Shown: positions 42,418 to 53,309, counted from the first letter of the stretch. The stretch is DNA of 64,000 nucleotides from Candidatus Endomicrobiellum glyptotermitis (GCA_031267715.1 JAIRYQ010000002.1:528001-592000); one strand, 5' to 3'. Made by a program: numbers and translations. The notes: generated by a model not told the origin, from the letters alone.

Positions 42418-42639
42418 TTAACGATGGCAACATTCATCAGGACATTTATGTTTATTACCAACAACTGACGGGCAAAGGCCTGCAGAAGCACAGTTGGAGG
42501 GTAGTGACGATGAAAAGCTTGAAAACTGTTTTGTTATCTTATTGCTTTTACATTTTGGGCATTCTACTTTTTCTTTACTGAAAACGAGTGCCTCAAATTT
42601 TTCACAGCATTTTTTACATATAAATTCAAACAACGGCAT
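42418..42639 (-). CDS. FmdB-type zinc-ribbon regulatory protein
   Basis: A 73-residue protein starting MPLFEFICKKCCEKFEAL with a second knuckle CPKCKSNKITKQF. The paired CxxC motifs (Cys8/Cys11 and a pair near 28-31) are the FmdB/CxxC_CxxC_SSSS pattern. The function of the family is poorly known. It starts eight bases after deaD, so it is probably co-transcribed. The C-terminus adds another Cys-rich stretch ending CPDECCHR. Confidence 0.85.
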   Translation of the reverse strand: MPLFEFICKKCCEKFEALVFSKEKVECPKCKSNKITKQFSSFSSSLPSNCASAGLCPSVVGNKHKCPDECCHR

Positions 42640-42647
42640 ATAATCCT

Positions 42648-44315
42648 CTATGATTTTATATTTCTGTTTCTTGGATAATATTTTAAACTTTTAGAACTCT
42701 CTTTGTTAAAGGTAAGTTTTCTCTTTGCAGGACCTACAAAAACTCTTTTCCCATTAATATTCCTTGACTGCAGAGCGTTAATTACATCATTGGCGTATTC
42801 TTTAGGGACTTCTACAAACGAAAATGTATCTAGGATTTTAGTGTTCCCAACTAGTTTGCTATCCAACCCGGCTTCGCCTGTAATAGCGCCTATCAAATCT
42901 CCTGCCTCTATATTATCTTTTTTACCTATATTAATGAAGAGTCGAACCATGCCGTTCTCTCTTGCTCCTGTGTCAGAGAAAAAAACGTTCTCTTTTGCAA
43001 AAACATCGGACTTTTGTTCTTTTTTTTCTGCGGCAAGTGTCATTTTTAAAATTGCTGCTGCGACATCTAAAGAGGTAACTTCGTCTGAGATTAAGGACTC
43101 GGTCATTCTTGCATATTTTCCCAAATCCTTTCCTTTTAAGACTCCCTTTATTTTATCTAGCATTATTTTCGTTTTTGTGCTTTCCACGTCAGCGAGTGAT
43201 GGAACGTTTTTTCTTTTGATAATTACTTTTGTGTATCTTTGAATATCTCTGAGTTTATAAATGTCTTTTCCGGAAACAAAATTATATGCCTTGCCTGTTT
43301 TTCCAGCTCTGCCTGTTCTCCCAATTCTGTGTACATAATTTTCGTCATCTTTTGGAATGTCAAAATTGAAAACCACATCTATGTTCTCAACGTCTATTCC
43401 TCTTGCTGCAACATCAGTAGCTATGAGGATTTCTACTGAGCTGTTTCGGAATTTTGTCATAACTCTATCTCTTTGAGATTGGCTCATGTCGCCATGGATT
43501 GCGTCAGCACAATAACCTCTTTCTTGCATGGCGGCAGAAACCTCGTCAACTCTTTTTTTTGTGTTGCAAAAAACAAGCGAAAGTTTTGGACTGTACATAT
43601 CAAGACATCTTGCTAGAGCTTCGAGTTTTTGATGTTCCCCTATATCAAAGCTGTACTGTTCAACAGAAGGAACAGTTAGTTTTTCGTTTACGACTTTTAT
43701 AATTTCAGGATGTTGCTGATATTTTTTTGTAAGAAATAAAAATTCCTTCGGCATTGTGGCCGAAAAAAAAATAGTCTGTCTTTTTTCAGGCATAGACTTT
43801 AGAATTAATTCTATGTCTTCCCTAAAACCCATATCTAGCATTTCGTCTGCTTCGTCTAAAACCACTGTTGAAGTTGCACCAAGTTTTAAAGTTTTGCGCT
43901 CTAAATGGTCTATAACTCTGCCAGGCGTCCCTATGACGACTTGCGCTCCTTTTGAAAGGGCGATCATTTGCCTTTGAATAGGCTGTCCACCATAAATCGG
44001 CACTATGACAATGCCCTCTTTATACTTTGAAAAAAGTTTTAATTCTTCTGCAACCTGTATTGCAAGTTCTCTGGTAGGACATAAAACTATTGACTGAACA
44101 TCTTTTCTCTTTGAATCGATTTTCTCCAAAATAGGAATACCAAAAGCCGCCGTTTTTCCCGTGCCAGTTTGGGCTTGCCCTACAATATCTGCCCCAGCCA
44201 TAATTCTAGGTATTGATAGGCTTTGAATAGGCGTAGCCTCTTCAAAGCCTAAATCCTTGACTGCTTTAAGTATTTCACTTGATAGACTCAATTCGCTGAA
44301 TTTTAGTGCTTTCAT
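42648..44315 (-). CDS. deaD: DEAD-box RNA helicase (DeaD/CshA-like)
   Basis: This ATP-dependent RNA helicase acts in ribosome assembly and RNA decay. All core motifs are intact: AQTGTGKT (Q-motif/Walker A), PTRELA, TPGR, DEADEMLDMGF, SAT and HRIGRTGRAG. After the two RecA domains (to ~370) a C-terminal DbpA-type RNA-binding domain follows (about 455-525: VRLFINIGKKDNIEAGDLIG). The length of 555 fits DeaD. Confidence 0.95.
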   Translation of the reverse strand: MKALKFSELSLSSEILKAVKDLGFEEATPIQSLSIPRIMAGADIVGQAQTGTGKTAAFGIPILEKIDSKRKDVQSIVLCPTRELAIQVAEELKLFSKYKEGIVIVPIYGGQPIQRQMIALSKGAQVVIGTPGRVIDHLERKTLKLGATSTVVLDEADEMLDMGFREDIELILKSMPEKRQTIFFSATMPKEFLFLTKKYQQHPEIIKVVNEKLTVPSVEQYSFDIGEHQKLEALARCLDMYSPKLSLVFCNTKKRVDEVSAAMQERGYCADAIHGDMSQSQRDRVMTKFRNSSVEILIATDVAARGIDVENIDVVFNFDIPKDDENYVHRIGRTGRAGKTGKAYNFVSGKDIYKLRDIQRYTKVIIKRKNVPSLADVESTKTKIMLDKIKGVLKGKDLGKYARMTESLISDEVTSLDVAAAILKMTLAAEKKEQKSDVFAKENVFFSDTGARENGMVRLFINIGKKDNIEAGDLIGAITGEAGLDSKLVGNTKILDTFSFVEVPKEYANDVINALQSRNINGKRVFVGPAKRKLTFNKESSKSLKYYPRNRNIKS

Positions 44316-44449
44316 TTCTTTCGTGCTTTTTTTAAACCCTTTTTTTTGAAATTGTTCTAACCACTTTGAATTCTCTTTAAGCGTTCATTCTAAACTTAAA
44401 AAAAGGGGAGGTGTAATGCAAGAAGTAATAAAGTATAGACAGACGCTTC

Positions 44450-44926
44450 TTAGTTCTCGTATCTTAATATCTCTTCCGCTTTCCATATATCTACGTTTGT
44501 ATTAACGCATCCATCTTTTTTAAGTGGTACGAACTGAACAGCCACATCTTTATCTTCTAGTGTCTTAAATGCTTGATATCCCTCAAAAAAACAAGCGATG
44601 CCAACAATAGCTTTTGGCTTTTGCTCTTTTATTATTTTTTCAATTGTTCTGCTGCCTTTTAAAATACAAAGAGTCTGATAGTTTAGTTTTTTTACGAGTT
44701 TGCTTATTTTGTTTATCTCGCATCCGGAGCACTCCGAACAAACATAGTAGCTGCCTTTTTCCTCAGCAGCGCAAAACGTTGTATTTCTCATACAGTGTGG
44801 GACAAAAACAAGCCGCTTATCAAACGGGATCGAAGCGAATCTTTTTTCTTGAAGCTTGTTTTGTTTATCCGTAAAAGTTTTATAGGTCAAATCCTTGTTT
44901 TTTCGAGAAGGCTTACATGGTCTCAT
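44450..44926 (-). CDS. DUF116-family protein
   Basis: The 158-residue protein has the DUF116 pattern: VFVPHCMRNTTFCAA near residue 40, then CSECSGCEINKIS, AIVGIACFFEGYQAF and PLKKDGCVNTNVD near the end. The conserved cysteines suggest metal or cluster binding, but the family has no firmly known function; relatives often lie near lipoate or tRNA-modification genes. It stands alone on the minus strand, just before the strand switch. Confidence 0.8.
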   Translation of the reverse strand: MRPCKPSRKNKDLTYKTFTDKQNKLQEKRFASIPFDKRLVFVPHCMRNTTFCAAEEKGSYYVCSECSGCEINKISKLVKKLNYQTLCILKGSRTIEKIIKEQKPKAIVGIACFFEGYQAFKTLEDKDVAVQFVPLKKDGCVNTNVDIWKAEEILRYEN

Positions 44927-46230
44927 GGATCCATTCTATCAAATTTTTGTAAGATAAATCAAAAAGAGAGGGTATATTTTAATTTTTATAGTATTGCTTT
45001 GATGCTTTTACGAGGAGTTTACTGGGGCCTGCTAGATTATAACTTAGTGTGTGCTCTGCCTTTATCTGTATGACTCCAAATTCCAATATATTATAGAATA
45101 AGGTTTCGGTGAAATTTTGGATGTATTGAGTTTTTATAAATGAAGTTGTTTTTGGAAGGCTGAATTATAATTCTGAAATGTCAGAACATAGGGAGTAGTG
45201 AAGAGTTCTTTGATGAAATGGTGGCAAAAATCGTATATCGTATATCTTGATCAAAAGCATTGTACTGTAAGGAATATCATTTAACTAAAGAAAGGAACTA
45301 TTAAAGAATCAAATTTGTAAAAGTAAATGCCTAATAGTTTAGAATTATCCTCTGTACATTGTAGATTATTTTATGTAAGAATTCTATGCTAGTTTATGGT
45401 TGAACTTCCTTCAGGAATATAAGTTCGTTTTTGTAAAAATGCTGCATTTTATATCTGCTAAAAATTAGAATATTCGAGTAATTAATAAGTTTTTGAGTTT
45501 TAAGTTGTATGTGGGGTGTGTATAAAGCGAATTAGAGAAGAGCTGTCAACTCTCCCTACTAAATTTGTCATGATTGTAATGTAAAGTGTGTGTGGGGGGG
45601 GGGGGATTACGTATTACTTGTTAAATTGATCTTCATATTTCAATACATCATCTACAAGCTTATCCAGAATAGTGGTGATAGAATAAACAAAAATTAGAAA
45701 ATTATTATCTTTATTATGATTTCCGAGTTTTTGATTTTTATAGTAGGAATATGGTAAAAAAGTGTAGCAAAGACAGTTGTAGTTATTCCGTTTTCATTTT
45801 AAAATAGACTTTTAGATGGCTGTTTAAAAGTTTTGTTCTTTGCTTTGATATTCCATTATTTTTTTGACTTTGTGTTTGGTCTTGAGTTTTTTTTGCTTGT
45901 AGTAAAAAGACGAGCAAAACGCGGAATTGTTTGATAGCGGAAAAACTTGGTTAATGCTATCCACAGTGAGTTCGATGCTAGAGAAAAAACCGTGAAAACT
46001 CTAATCAAATCTCAAAGGTTATACGGCGAGTTTGGAGTTAAGGGGTAGTCGACTTTATAAAAGAATTGGAAGTTTGTAGAGAAAAACCACTTTAGACTGA
46101 TAGGGAGATGGCGGGGTGAGAGAAGGTTATGAAAGTGAATGTTTTTAAGGTAAAGGTAAGTGTATTTGGAAGATTTTTGAAAATGTTTTTAGAGTAATAA
46201 ACAAGTAGGTGTTAAAAAGAGGGTGTTTTT
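44927..46230. other. Gap at the strand switch
   Basis: No gene recognised over 1.3 kb between the DUF116 gene (minus) and dnaE (plus). It is strikingly T/G-rich on the plus strand and contains a run of 12 G at 45594-45605. A DnaA-box-like CTATCCACA lies near 45958. Confidence 0.5.
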
Positions 46231-49200
46231 ATGGCTGCAGAGTTTGTACATTTACACAATCATACTGAGTACTCTCTCCTTGATGGTGCGTGTAGAGTTA
46301 CGGATGACAAAGGTAATCCGAGCGAGCTTTTTTATTTGATAGCTAAAGAATATAAAATGCAAGCCCTTGCTATTACTGACCATGGTAATATGTATGGTGC
46401 CATTGAATTTTATCAGGCTGCGAAGAAGAGCGGTATAAAACCTATAATAGGTTGTGAGATATATGTTGCTCTAAAATCGCGATTTGATAAGAGCGATACT
46501 AGGAATAAAAATGGTGAGAACTATAATCATCTAACACTGATCGCCAAGGATTTTAAAGGTTATCAGAACCTTATGCGAATCGTGAGCGTAGGTTTTACTG
46601 AAGGTTTTTACTATAAGCCGCGCGTTGATAAGGAAATTTTAAGAAAATACAATTCAGGGTTGATTGCCCTTTCGGGTTGTCTTGCTGGCGAGGTTGCATC
46701 CTGTTTGATTAAGGGGAAGGGGAGTTTTGAAAAAGCGCAAAGTGCTGTAATGGAATATTGCGACATTTTTGGCGAGGATAATTTTTATATAGAAATTATG
46801 GACAATGGACTTGAGGATCAACAGAAAATAATACCGGATCTGATTAAGCTATCTAAGAAGACTGCAATTCCACTTGTAGCAACTAACGATTGCCATTTTC
46901 TGAGAAAGGGAGATTATCAGATTCACGATGTTTTGCTTTGCATCGGCACCGGTAAGACGCTGAACGATTCTAAGAGATTGCATTTTGATTCCGATCTTTT
47001 TTACTATCGCAGTGCAGAAGATATGCAAAAGACGTTTTCTTATGTTCCTGAAGCCATAAAGAATACTTTAGAAATTGCTGAAAAAAGCAATGTTGAGATT
47101 GTTATGGATAAGCTTCTTCTACCGCTATTTCCGGTGCCGGAAGGATATAAATCGGATTTTGAATATCTGGAGACGCTTTGTCGTAAAGGACTTGCGTTGA
47201 GATATGGTAAAGTTGAGCTAGAACAGGAAAATCGATTAAAACACGAGCTTTCTATTATCAATAAAATGGGGTTTGCTTCTTATTTTTTAATAGTTTCAGA
47301 CTTTGTAAAATATGCAAAGGATCATGGTATTTCAGTGGGACCGGGAAGAGGCTCCGGGGCGGGTGCTATGGTCGCCTATGCTTTGGGGATCACGGACATT
47401 TGCCCTTTGAAATACGGGTTGCTGTTTGAAAGGTTCTTAAATCTTGACAGACATTCTATGCCTGATCTGGACATAGATTTTGCAGATTCAGGGCGTGATG
47501 AAGTTATAAATTACGTGCGCAAAAAATACGGAGAAGAAAAATGCGCTCAAATTATAACTTTCGGTTCAATGCAGTCCAGGCTTGTTATAAAGGATGTAGC
47601 TAGGGTTATGGGCTTCACGCCTACTGAGTCCAACGGGATTGCAAAGCTTATTCCACAGAATGTGAGCATCGCTGAAGCGTTAGGGAGCTCTGAAGAATTA
47701 TCAGATCTTGTTAAAAATGATGAAAAAATTGCAAAACTTATCACTGTTTCACGGAAACTTGAAGGTTTGAAAAGACATGCTGGTGTGCATGCCGCAGGCA
47801 TAGTCATAGCCAATGAAGAAATTACAAATTATTCGCCGCTTGCAAAAGGCTCAAAAGATGTAGTTACGACTCAATATGACGGTGCTGTGCTGCCACAGCT
47901 CGGACTTTTAAAAGTTGACTTTTTAGGCTTAAGAACGCTTACTGTCATTGATGAGAGCGTTAAATTTATAAAAGAAAAAAATCCTAATTTCAACTTGGAT
48001 TTTATTTCATTAAATGACAAAAAAACCTATGAGCTTCTCTCTGAAGCTAAAACTATGGGTGTGTTTCAGCTTGAAAGCAGAGGGATGAGAGATTTAATAA
48101 GAAAACTTAGGCCGAGCGAAATCGGGGATATTATAGCTTTAATTGCCTTGTACAGACCTGGACCTATGGGTTCTGGAATGTTGGATGATTTTGTAAATCG
48201 CAAGCATGGTAAGACGAAAATTATTTTTGATCATCCTTTACAAAAATCTATATTGAAAGATACTTATGGCGTAATCTTGTATCAAGAACAAGTAATGAAA
48301 ATGTCTGAAATACTTGCGGATTTTACTCCTGGAGAGGCCGACAATTTACGCAAAGCTATGAGTAAAAAAATCCCAGAAGTTATTGAAAAAGAAAGAGAAA
48401 AATTTATAAGCGGAGCGAAGAAAAAAGGCGTTAACAAGAGAACTGCAGAGAAAGTATTTAATAATATTGTAGCTTTTGCGGGTTATGGTTTTAATAAGTC
48501 CCATTCTGCCGCTTATAGCTTAATTTCCTACAGGACAGCTTATTTAAAGGCAAATTATCCTTTGGAATATTTTACGGCTTTGCTTAACAGCGAAATTGGT
48601 CGTTCGGCTATAAAAGACAACGAGAGAAGTAGACTTGTAATGTATTTAGGTGATATGAATGTCTTTGGCATTAAGTTGTTGCCACCTGACGTTCAATGTT
48701 CTGATGAAAAATTTAAAATAGAAGGCTCGAACATACGTTTCGGTCTTCTTGCTGTCAAGAATGTAGGGGAAAGCGTTGCAGGTTCCATAAAACGGGCTAG
48801 ACTTGATGGTGCACAAGTTAAAAATTTTAAAAGTTGGAATGATTTTTTACAGAGAATAAATTTAAACTTAATAAACAAAAAAGCTATTGAAAGTCTCGTT
48901 AAAGCTGGAGCTTTTGATCTTTTTGGTTCAGATAAGTTTGTAGTAAGGGCGGATTTGCTTAGAAATATGGATTTGTTTATTAGTAAGGCTGTAAGGTCAA
49001 AACAAGATAAGGAGTCAATGCAAGGTTTTCTTTTTGATGCTACTGATGAAGCCGCAATGAGCGTGCCTTCGTTGAAAAAAGGAGAGTTTGCACCGCTTAA
49101 ATCTTTTAAGGCATTGGAATTTGAAAAAGAAGTTTTGGGTTTTTATTTTTCCGGTCATCCGTTGATGGATAAGAAAGAAATTCTTGCTTTTTATTCAAGT

Positions 49201-49779
49201 TGTAGGCTTGATGAGCTTCCGTTAGTTAAGGAGGACACTGACTTAGAAATTTGCGTTGCGGGTATGGTAGTGGCTGTAAAGAAGCTTATTTCAAAAACTA
49301 AGAAAGAACTATACGCAAGATTTAAACTAGAAGATTTGTACGGTATCATAGATGCTGTACTTTTCCCAAAAAGTTTTAAAAAATTTGGCGATTATCTTGA
49401 ACTTAACAATGTCGTTGTAATAAAAGGCAGGTTGAAGGATGTTCGAGGACATACTGAATTGTTGGTTGAAGAAATGATGACGATAGATGAAGCAAAAGGA
49501 AAATTTTCCCAAAAATCTGAACGAATCCATATAAAATTTTCAACTTCAAGATATGATGAGTCTTTATGTAAAAAGCTGAAAGAAATTTTTAGGAAATATA
49601 AAGGCAAAGCGAAAGTTTATATGGATTTAGAAGATGCGTTAAAAGGTAGGTTCTCTCTTGAAACTGAATATCTATCAGACTGCTCTGAAAGTTTTATAAA
49701 TGATGTTGAAACGGTGATTGGATCTAGGTATTCTGTTGAGTTGAGGCATGTTGATGGCGATGCAAATGATATAAAATAG
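46231..49779 (+). CDS. dnaE: DNA polymerase III alpha subunit
   Basis: DnaE is the replicative polymerase. The N-terminal PHP domain begins HLHNHTEYSLLDGACR. The palm has GPGRGSGAG and the catalytic Asp motif PDLDIDFADSGR near residue 413. The fingers, a helix-hairpin-helix part and an OB-fold (about 1000-1080) follow. At 1182 residues it is of the DnaE1 type. It is the first gene of the plus-strand block; GAGGGTG precedes the ATG. Confidence 0.97.
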   Translation: MAAEFVHLHNHTEYSLLDGACRVTDDKGNPSELFYLIAKEYKMQALAITDHGNMYGAIEFYQAAKKSGIKPIIGCEIYVALKSRFDKSDTRNKNGENYNHLTLIAKDFKGYQNLMRIVSVGFTEGFYYKPRVDKEILRKYNSGLIALSGCLAGEVASCLIKGKGSFEKAQSAVMEYCDIFGEDNFYIEIMDNGLEDQQKIIPDLIKLSKKTAIPLVATNDCHFLRKGDYQIHDVLLCIGTGKTLNDSKRLHFDSDLFYYRSAEDMQKTFSYVPEAIKNTLEIAEKSNVEIVMDKLLLPLFPVPEGYKSDFEYLETLCRKGLALRYGKVELEQENRLKHELSIINKMGFASYFLIVSDFVKYAKDHGISVGPGRGSGAGAMVAYALGITDICPLKYGLLFERFLNLDRHSMPDLDIDFADSGRDEVINYVRKKYGEEKCAQIITFGSMQSRLVIKDVARVMGFTPTESNGIAKLIPQNVSIAEALGSSEELSDLVKNDEKIAKLITVSRKLEGLKRHAGVHAAGIVIANEEITNYSPLAKGSKDVVTTQYDGAVLPQLGLLKVDFLGLRTLTVIDESVKFIKEKNPNFNLDFISLNDKKTYELLSEAKTMGVFQLESRGMRDLIRKLRPSEIGDIIALIALYRPGPMGSGMLDDFVNRKHGKTKIIFDHPLQKSILKDTYGVILYQEQVMKMSEILADFTPGEADNLRKAMSKKIPEVIEKEREKFISGAKKKGVNKRTAEKVFNNIVAFAGYGFNKSHSAAYSLISYRTAYLKANYPLEYFTALLNSEIGRSAIKDNERSRLVMYLGDMNVFGIKLLPPDVQCSDEKFKIEGSNIRFGLLAVKNVGESVAGSIKRARLDGAQVKNFKSWNDFLQRINLNLINKKAIESLVKAGAFDLFGSDKFVVRADLLRNMDLFISKAVRSKQDKESMQGFLFDATDEAAMSVPSLKKGEFAPLKSFKALEFEKEVLGFYFSGHPLMDKKEILAFYSSCRLDELPLVKEDTDLEICVAGMVVAVKKLISKTKKELYARFKLEDLYGIIDAVLFPKSFKKFGDYLELNNVVVIKGRLKDVRGHTELLVEEMMTIDEAKGKFSQKSERIHIKFSTSRYDESLCKKLKEIFRKYKGKAKVYMDLEDALKGRFSLETEYLSDCSESFINDVETVIGSRYSVELRHVDGDANDIK

Positions 49780-49916
49780 AGAAGTATTTACTTTGTACTA
49801 TACTTGTAAAAAAAGATATAAAAGCAAGAGTTATGTGAGAATGGTGATTAATGAAACGTAATTATGGCGGTCGTGGTCCTTAGAGATGTGGATGTAGATG
49901 AATGAGGTGGTGAAAA

Positions 49917-51188
49917 ATGTTAGATATTAAAATTATTAGGAAAGATATAGAAAAAGTCAAATGTGCAATGTTAAGTAGAAATCAAGATGTTGATTTATCC
50001 AAACTTGTGAGTTTGGATATGGAAAGAAAAATTTTAGTTAGCCAAATAGAACAATTGAGAGTTAAAAGGAATAAGTGGTCCGAGGAAGTAGGTAAGCTAA
50101 AAAGAGAGAACAAAGATATTCCTAGAGGCTTTATTGCAGGTGCGAGTGCTTTAAAAGATAAAATTCAGGAGCAGGATAAGCGACTTTTAATTGTTGAAAA
50201 TCAAATAGAGGATTTTCTTGTACGCATTCCTAATATTCCCGATGAGAGCGTCCCCATAGGCAAGGACGCGAGTGACAATAGAGTTGTAAAATTTGTAGGA
50301 GAACCTAAGAAGTTTTCTTTTAAGCCAAAATATCATTGGGAAATAGGTGAAAAATTGGATATCCTTGACTTTAATATGGCTTCTGAGATTTCAGGTTCGC
50401 GTTTTGCCATTTTAAAAAATGAAGGCTGTGATTTGGAAAGGTCTATTATTTCATTTTTTTTAGATACTCATAAGAAAAAAGGATATAAGGAGATAATTGT
50501 GCCTTATCTTGTAAATCGTGTTTCAATGAGGGGTACGGGACAACTGCCCAATCTTGAAGAAGATTTATTTAAATGCGCTAACGACGATTTGTATTTGATA
50601 CCTACTGCTGAGGTTCCGGTAACTAATATTTATAGAGACTGTGTGCTGGAAGAATCTTCCCTTCCGCAAAAATATGTTTCTTACTCGGCGTGTTTTAGAA
50701 GAGAAGCTGGATCCTATGGAAAAGACACTAAAGGTCTTATAAGAAATCATCAATTTGACAAAGTTGAACTTGTAAAATTTGTAAATCCAGAAACATCGGA
50801 TGAAGAGCTAGAATTTCTAGTGCTTGATGCAGGTAATGTATTGGAATTATTGAAGCTTCCCTATAGACTTGTTCTTTTATCTACGGGAGAGATTGGTTTT
50901 TCGTCTTCTAAAACTTATGATTTGGAGGTATGGTTTGCAGGCGATGGAATGTACAGAGAGATTTCCTCTTGTTCAAATTTTAAAGATTTTCAAGCGAGAA
51001 GAATGAATATAAAATATTTAAAAAATAAGAGGAGAGAACTTGTGCACACGTTAAACGGATCAGGAGTTGCCGTTGGGAGAACTTTTGCGGCAATACTTGA
51101 AAATTATCAGCAGGAAGATGGCTCTGTGACAGTACCAGAAGTGTTACGAAAATATACCGGGTTTGATGTCATAAATTCTAGAAGATAA
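49917..51188 (+). CDS. serS: Seryl-tRNA synthetase
   Basis: SerRS charges the three tRNA-Ser seen in this window. It has the N-terminal coiled-coil arm (about residues 25-100) and the class II core with motif 2 [17 protein letters not shown] and motif 3 region [18 protein letters not shown]. At 423 residues it is full length. A GAGGTGG site precedes the ATG. Confidence 0.97.
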   Translation: MLDIKIIRKDIEKVKCAMLSRNQDVDLSKLVSLDMERKILVSQIEQLRVKRNKWSEEVGKLKRENKDIPRGFIAGASALKDKIQEQDKRLLIVENQIEDFLVRIPNIPDESVPIGKDASDNRVVKFVGEPKKFSFKPKYHWEIGEKLDILDFNMASEISGSRFAILKNEGCDLERSIISFFLDTHKKKGYKEIIVPYLVNRVSMRGTGQLPNLEEDLFKCANDDLYLIPTAEVPVTNIYRDCVLEESSLPQKYVSYSACFRREAGSYGKDTKGLIRNHQFDKVELVKFVNPETSDEELEFLVLDAGNVLELLKLPYRLVLLSTGEIGFSSSKTYDLEVWFAGDGMYREISSCSNFKDFQARRMNIKYLKNKRRELVHTLNGSGVAVGRTFAAILENYQQEDGSVTVPEVLRKYTGFDVINSRR

Positions 51189-51238
51189 AAGAAGGATTCA
51201 ATCTGAATAGTTTTTTGTTGATTCAGTTAAATTTCGAT

Positions 51239-52105
51239 TTATTTTCTGTTATAAAATGCTTTTAGAGTATTTTCTAGGAGCATGGTTATGGTCATGGGGC
51301 CTACGCCGCCTGGTACGGGGGTTATTTTTATGTTCATATCTTTGACTGATTCGAAGTTGACATCTCCACATATTTTACCTGAAACTCTGTTGATACCTAC
51401 GTCAATAAGTGCGATTCCGTTTTTTATAAACTCTCTGTTTATGAAATTAGGTTTGCCCATAGCTGTAATAAGAATATCTGCAGATTTGCATATTTCTTTT
51501 AAGTTTTTTGTTTTTGAATGAGCGATAATAACCGTTGCATTTTTTGACAATAAAAGCATAGACAAGGGTTTGCCTACTAGATTTGATCTCCCGATAATGA
51601 CTGCTGTTTTGCTTTCAATTTCAACGTTTGATTTATGTAGGAGATGCATAACTCCAAGCGGGGTGCAGGAAACTAGGATGTTTTTTTTAATTACATCATC
51701 CCAGCTTTTTGACAAATTAAGAAGTCCTGCGTTAAAGGGATGGAGTCCGTCTACATCTTTTAACGGACTTATTGAATTAATACAGTCTTGAGTATCTTTG
51801 TTTTCTGTAAGGGGCAATTGGAGTAAAATGCCGTCAATTTCTGGGTTTTTGTTCAATTTTTTTATTAGACCTATAATATCTTCTTTTGACGAAGTTTCGT
51901 CAAGATTGTGATGAAAAGATTTTATTTTGACATTCTCGCACGCTTTAATTTTTGATTTGATATATACTTGGCTAGCCGGATTTTTGCCTACTAGAATTGT
52001 TGCAAGTCCTGGAGTTTTTCCCGTTTCCCGTATAATTTTGTCAACCTTGTCTCTAATTTCCTCTCTTTTTTTGTTTGAGATTTTTTTGCCGTCAATCAAT
52101 TCCAT
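51239..52105 (-). CDS. folD: Methylenetetrahydrofolate dehydrogenase/cyclohydrolase FolD
   Basis: FolD interconverts methylene-, methenyl- and formyl-THF and so takes up one-carbon units such as those from glycine cleavage. The catalytic YIKSKIKACE (Lys near 52), the IGRSNLVGKPLSMLL nucleotide-binding block and the C-terminal PVPGGVGPMTITMLLENT are intact. The 288-residue length is typical. It is the only minus-strand protein gene after 45 kb and is convergent with serS. Confidence 0.97.
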   Translation of the reverse strand: MELIDGKKISNKKREEIRDKVDKIIRETGKTPGLATILVGKNPASQVYIKSKIKACENVKIKSFHHNLDETSSKEDIIGLIKKLNKNPEIDGILLQLPLTENKDTQDCINSISPLKDVDGLHPFNAGLLNLSKSWDDVIKKNILVSCTPLGVMHLLHKSNVEIESKTAVIIGRSNLVGKPLSMLLLSKNATVIIAHSKTKNLKEICKSADILITAMGKPNFINREFIKNGIALIDVGINRVSGKICGDVNFESVKDMNIKITPVPGGVGPMTITMLLENTLKAFYNRK

Positions 52106-52291
52106 TTTTCATTTTCTCCAGCTTTTAGATTAAATCAGCCATTTCTTAATGTCAGTTAGTATCAGCCAAACGAGGATTATAACAACTAGTATGTCAAAAA
52201 GCAATTTTTACTACGTTGCCAAAGGGATGCGTTATTTAGTACAATCCTGCCGTTGAATATTTGAGGGTTTAATGTGATCATGTCTTTTATA

Positions 52292-52367
52292 GTTTTACTC
52301 ACGTTGAAACTGAATGTAATATTCTGCTGGAAAACTAAATGTTATGAAAGAAACCTCGTTTTCGATC
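52292..52367 (+). repeat. Stray copy of part of the GGGtGRT gene
   Basis: This segment aligns with 53818-53894 inside the GGGtGRT gene: by my count about 70 of 77 columns are identical with one gap. It covers the codons for FTHVETEYN to MKETSFS. It sits just upstream of tRNA-Ser and 287 bases before the partner gene. It cannot encode a protein and looks like a decayed partial duplication. Confidence 0.85.
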
Positions 52368-52376
52368 TTGCGTAGT

Positions 52377-52467
52377 GGAGAGGTCGCATAGTTGGTCTAG
52401 TGCGCTGGTTTGCTAAACCGGTGTATGGATAAAATCCGTACCGAGAGTTCGAATCTCTCCCTCTCCG
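52377..52467 (+). tRNA. tRNA-Ser (anticodon GCT)
   Basis: A class II tRNA with perfect acceptor GGAGAGG/CCTCTCC. The anticodon loop TTGCTAA in a CTGGT/ACCGG stem gives GCT. The long variable arm and the T-loop TTCGAAT are present. Confidence 0.95.
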
Positions 52468-52578
52468 TTTTAGTTTTAAGGATAAAAAATACGGTGTGTT
52501 TTTTTGACGCATATCTGGAGCAGGCATAGTATACTCAGGGAGGGGGGCGTATTTCATTACTGTTAAGGAGGGTAAACA

Positions 52579-53298
52579 ATGAGTTGTTGCAAGATAGAAA
52601 GTGCTTATGAGTGTTCTCGCGAAGTAGAAAAAATGACATACGTTGCTAAGGGTGCTAAACATGGTCCCGCCCCTATCCCTGAAGAAGGAAAGTGGGTAAA
52701 ATCCACTCAAATTACGGACATAAGCGGCTTAACCCACGGTATAGGTTGGTGTGCCCCGCAACAAGGTGCTTGTAAACTAACGTTAAATGTCAAAAAAGGT
52801 ATTATTGAAGAAGCTCTGATTGAAACAGTTGGTTGCAGCGGAATGACGCATTCGGCAGCGATGGCAGCTGAAATTTTAAGTGGAAAGACAATTTTAGAAG
52901 CTTTGAATTCTGATTTGGTTTGCGATGCTGTCAATACCGCTATGAGAGAGCTTTTTCTACAAATAGTTTACGGTAGAACGCAAACCGCGTTTTCTGAAGG
53001 TGGACTTCCTATCGGTTCTGGAATGGAAGATTTGGGAAAAGGACTGCGTTCTCAGATAGGCACAATTTACAGTACAAATACTAAGGGTGTTCGCTATCTA
53101 GAAATGGCGGAAGGATATATTCTTGAAATCGGATTAGATGAGAATGATGAAGTTATAGGTTATAAATTTGTAAATCTTGGCAAAATGATGGGGGCCATAA
53201 AAAAAGGCACTTCCCATAAGGAAGCTTTTGAAAAAAATGTAAGTTGTTATGGTCGATTTGACGAAGCGGTAAAAAAGATTGATCCAAGGAAAGAGTAG
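52579..53298 (+). CDS. Fe-S cluster scaffold-like (NifU/IscU-like) partner of the GGGtGRT protein
   Basis: The 239-residue protein resembles the iron-sulfur assembly scaffold-type family that accompanies GGGtGRT genes. Conserved cysteines occur in GWCAPQQGACKLTLN (near 55-70) and ETVGCSGMTHSAAMAAEIL (near 81-99), echoing the IscU fold. A perfect AAGGAGGG site precedes ATG 52579. It is 11 bases ahead of the GGGtGRT gene, so the two are a tight unit. No cysteine desulfurase is adjacent. The function is not established. Confidence 0.75.
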   Translation: MSCCKIESAYECSREVEKMTYVAKGAKHGPAPIPEEGKWVKSTQITDISGLTHGIGWCAPQQGACKLTLNVKKGIIEEALIETVGCSGMTHSAAMAAEILSGKTILEALNSDLVCDAVNTAMRELFLQIVYGRTQTAFSEGGLPIGSGMEDLGKGLRSQIGTIYSTNTKGVRYLEMAEGYILEIGLDENDEVIGYKFVNLGKMMGAIKKGTSHKEAFEKNVSCYGRFDEAVKKIDPRKE

Positions 53299-53309
53299 GA
53301 GGTACACGA

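Noticed and set aside
42703..43242. 179-codon plus-strand frame opposite deaD
   Set aside because: Shadow of the helicase gene with Ser/Phe/Ala bias typical of antisense frames.
52342..52710. 122-codon minus-strand frame over tRNA-Ser(GCT) and the scaffold-like gene start
   Set aside because: Its RRGRDSNSRYGF stretch is a tRNA read in antisense, and it overlaps a well-supported gene.
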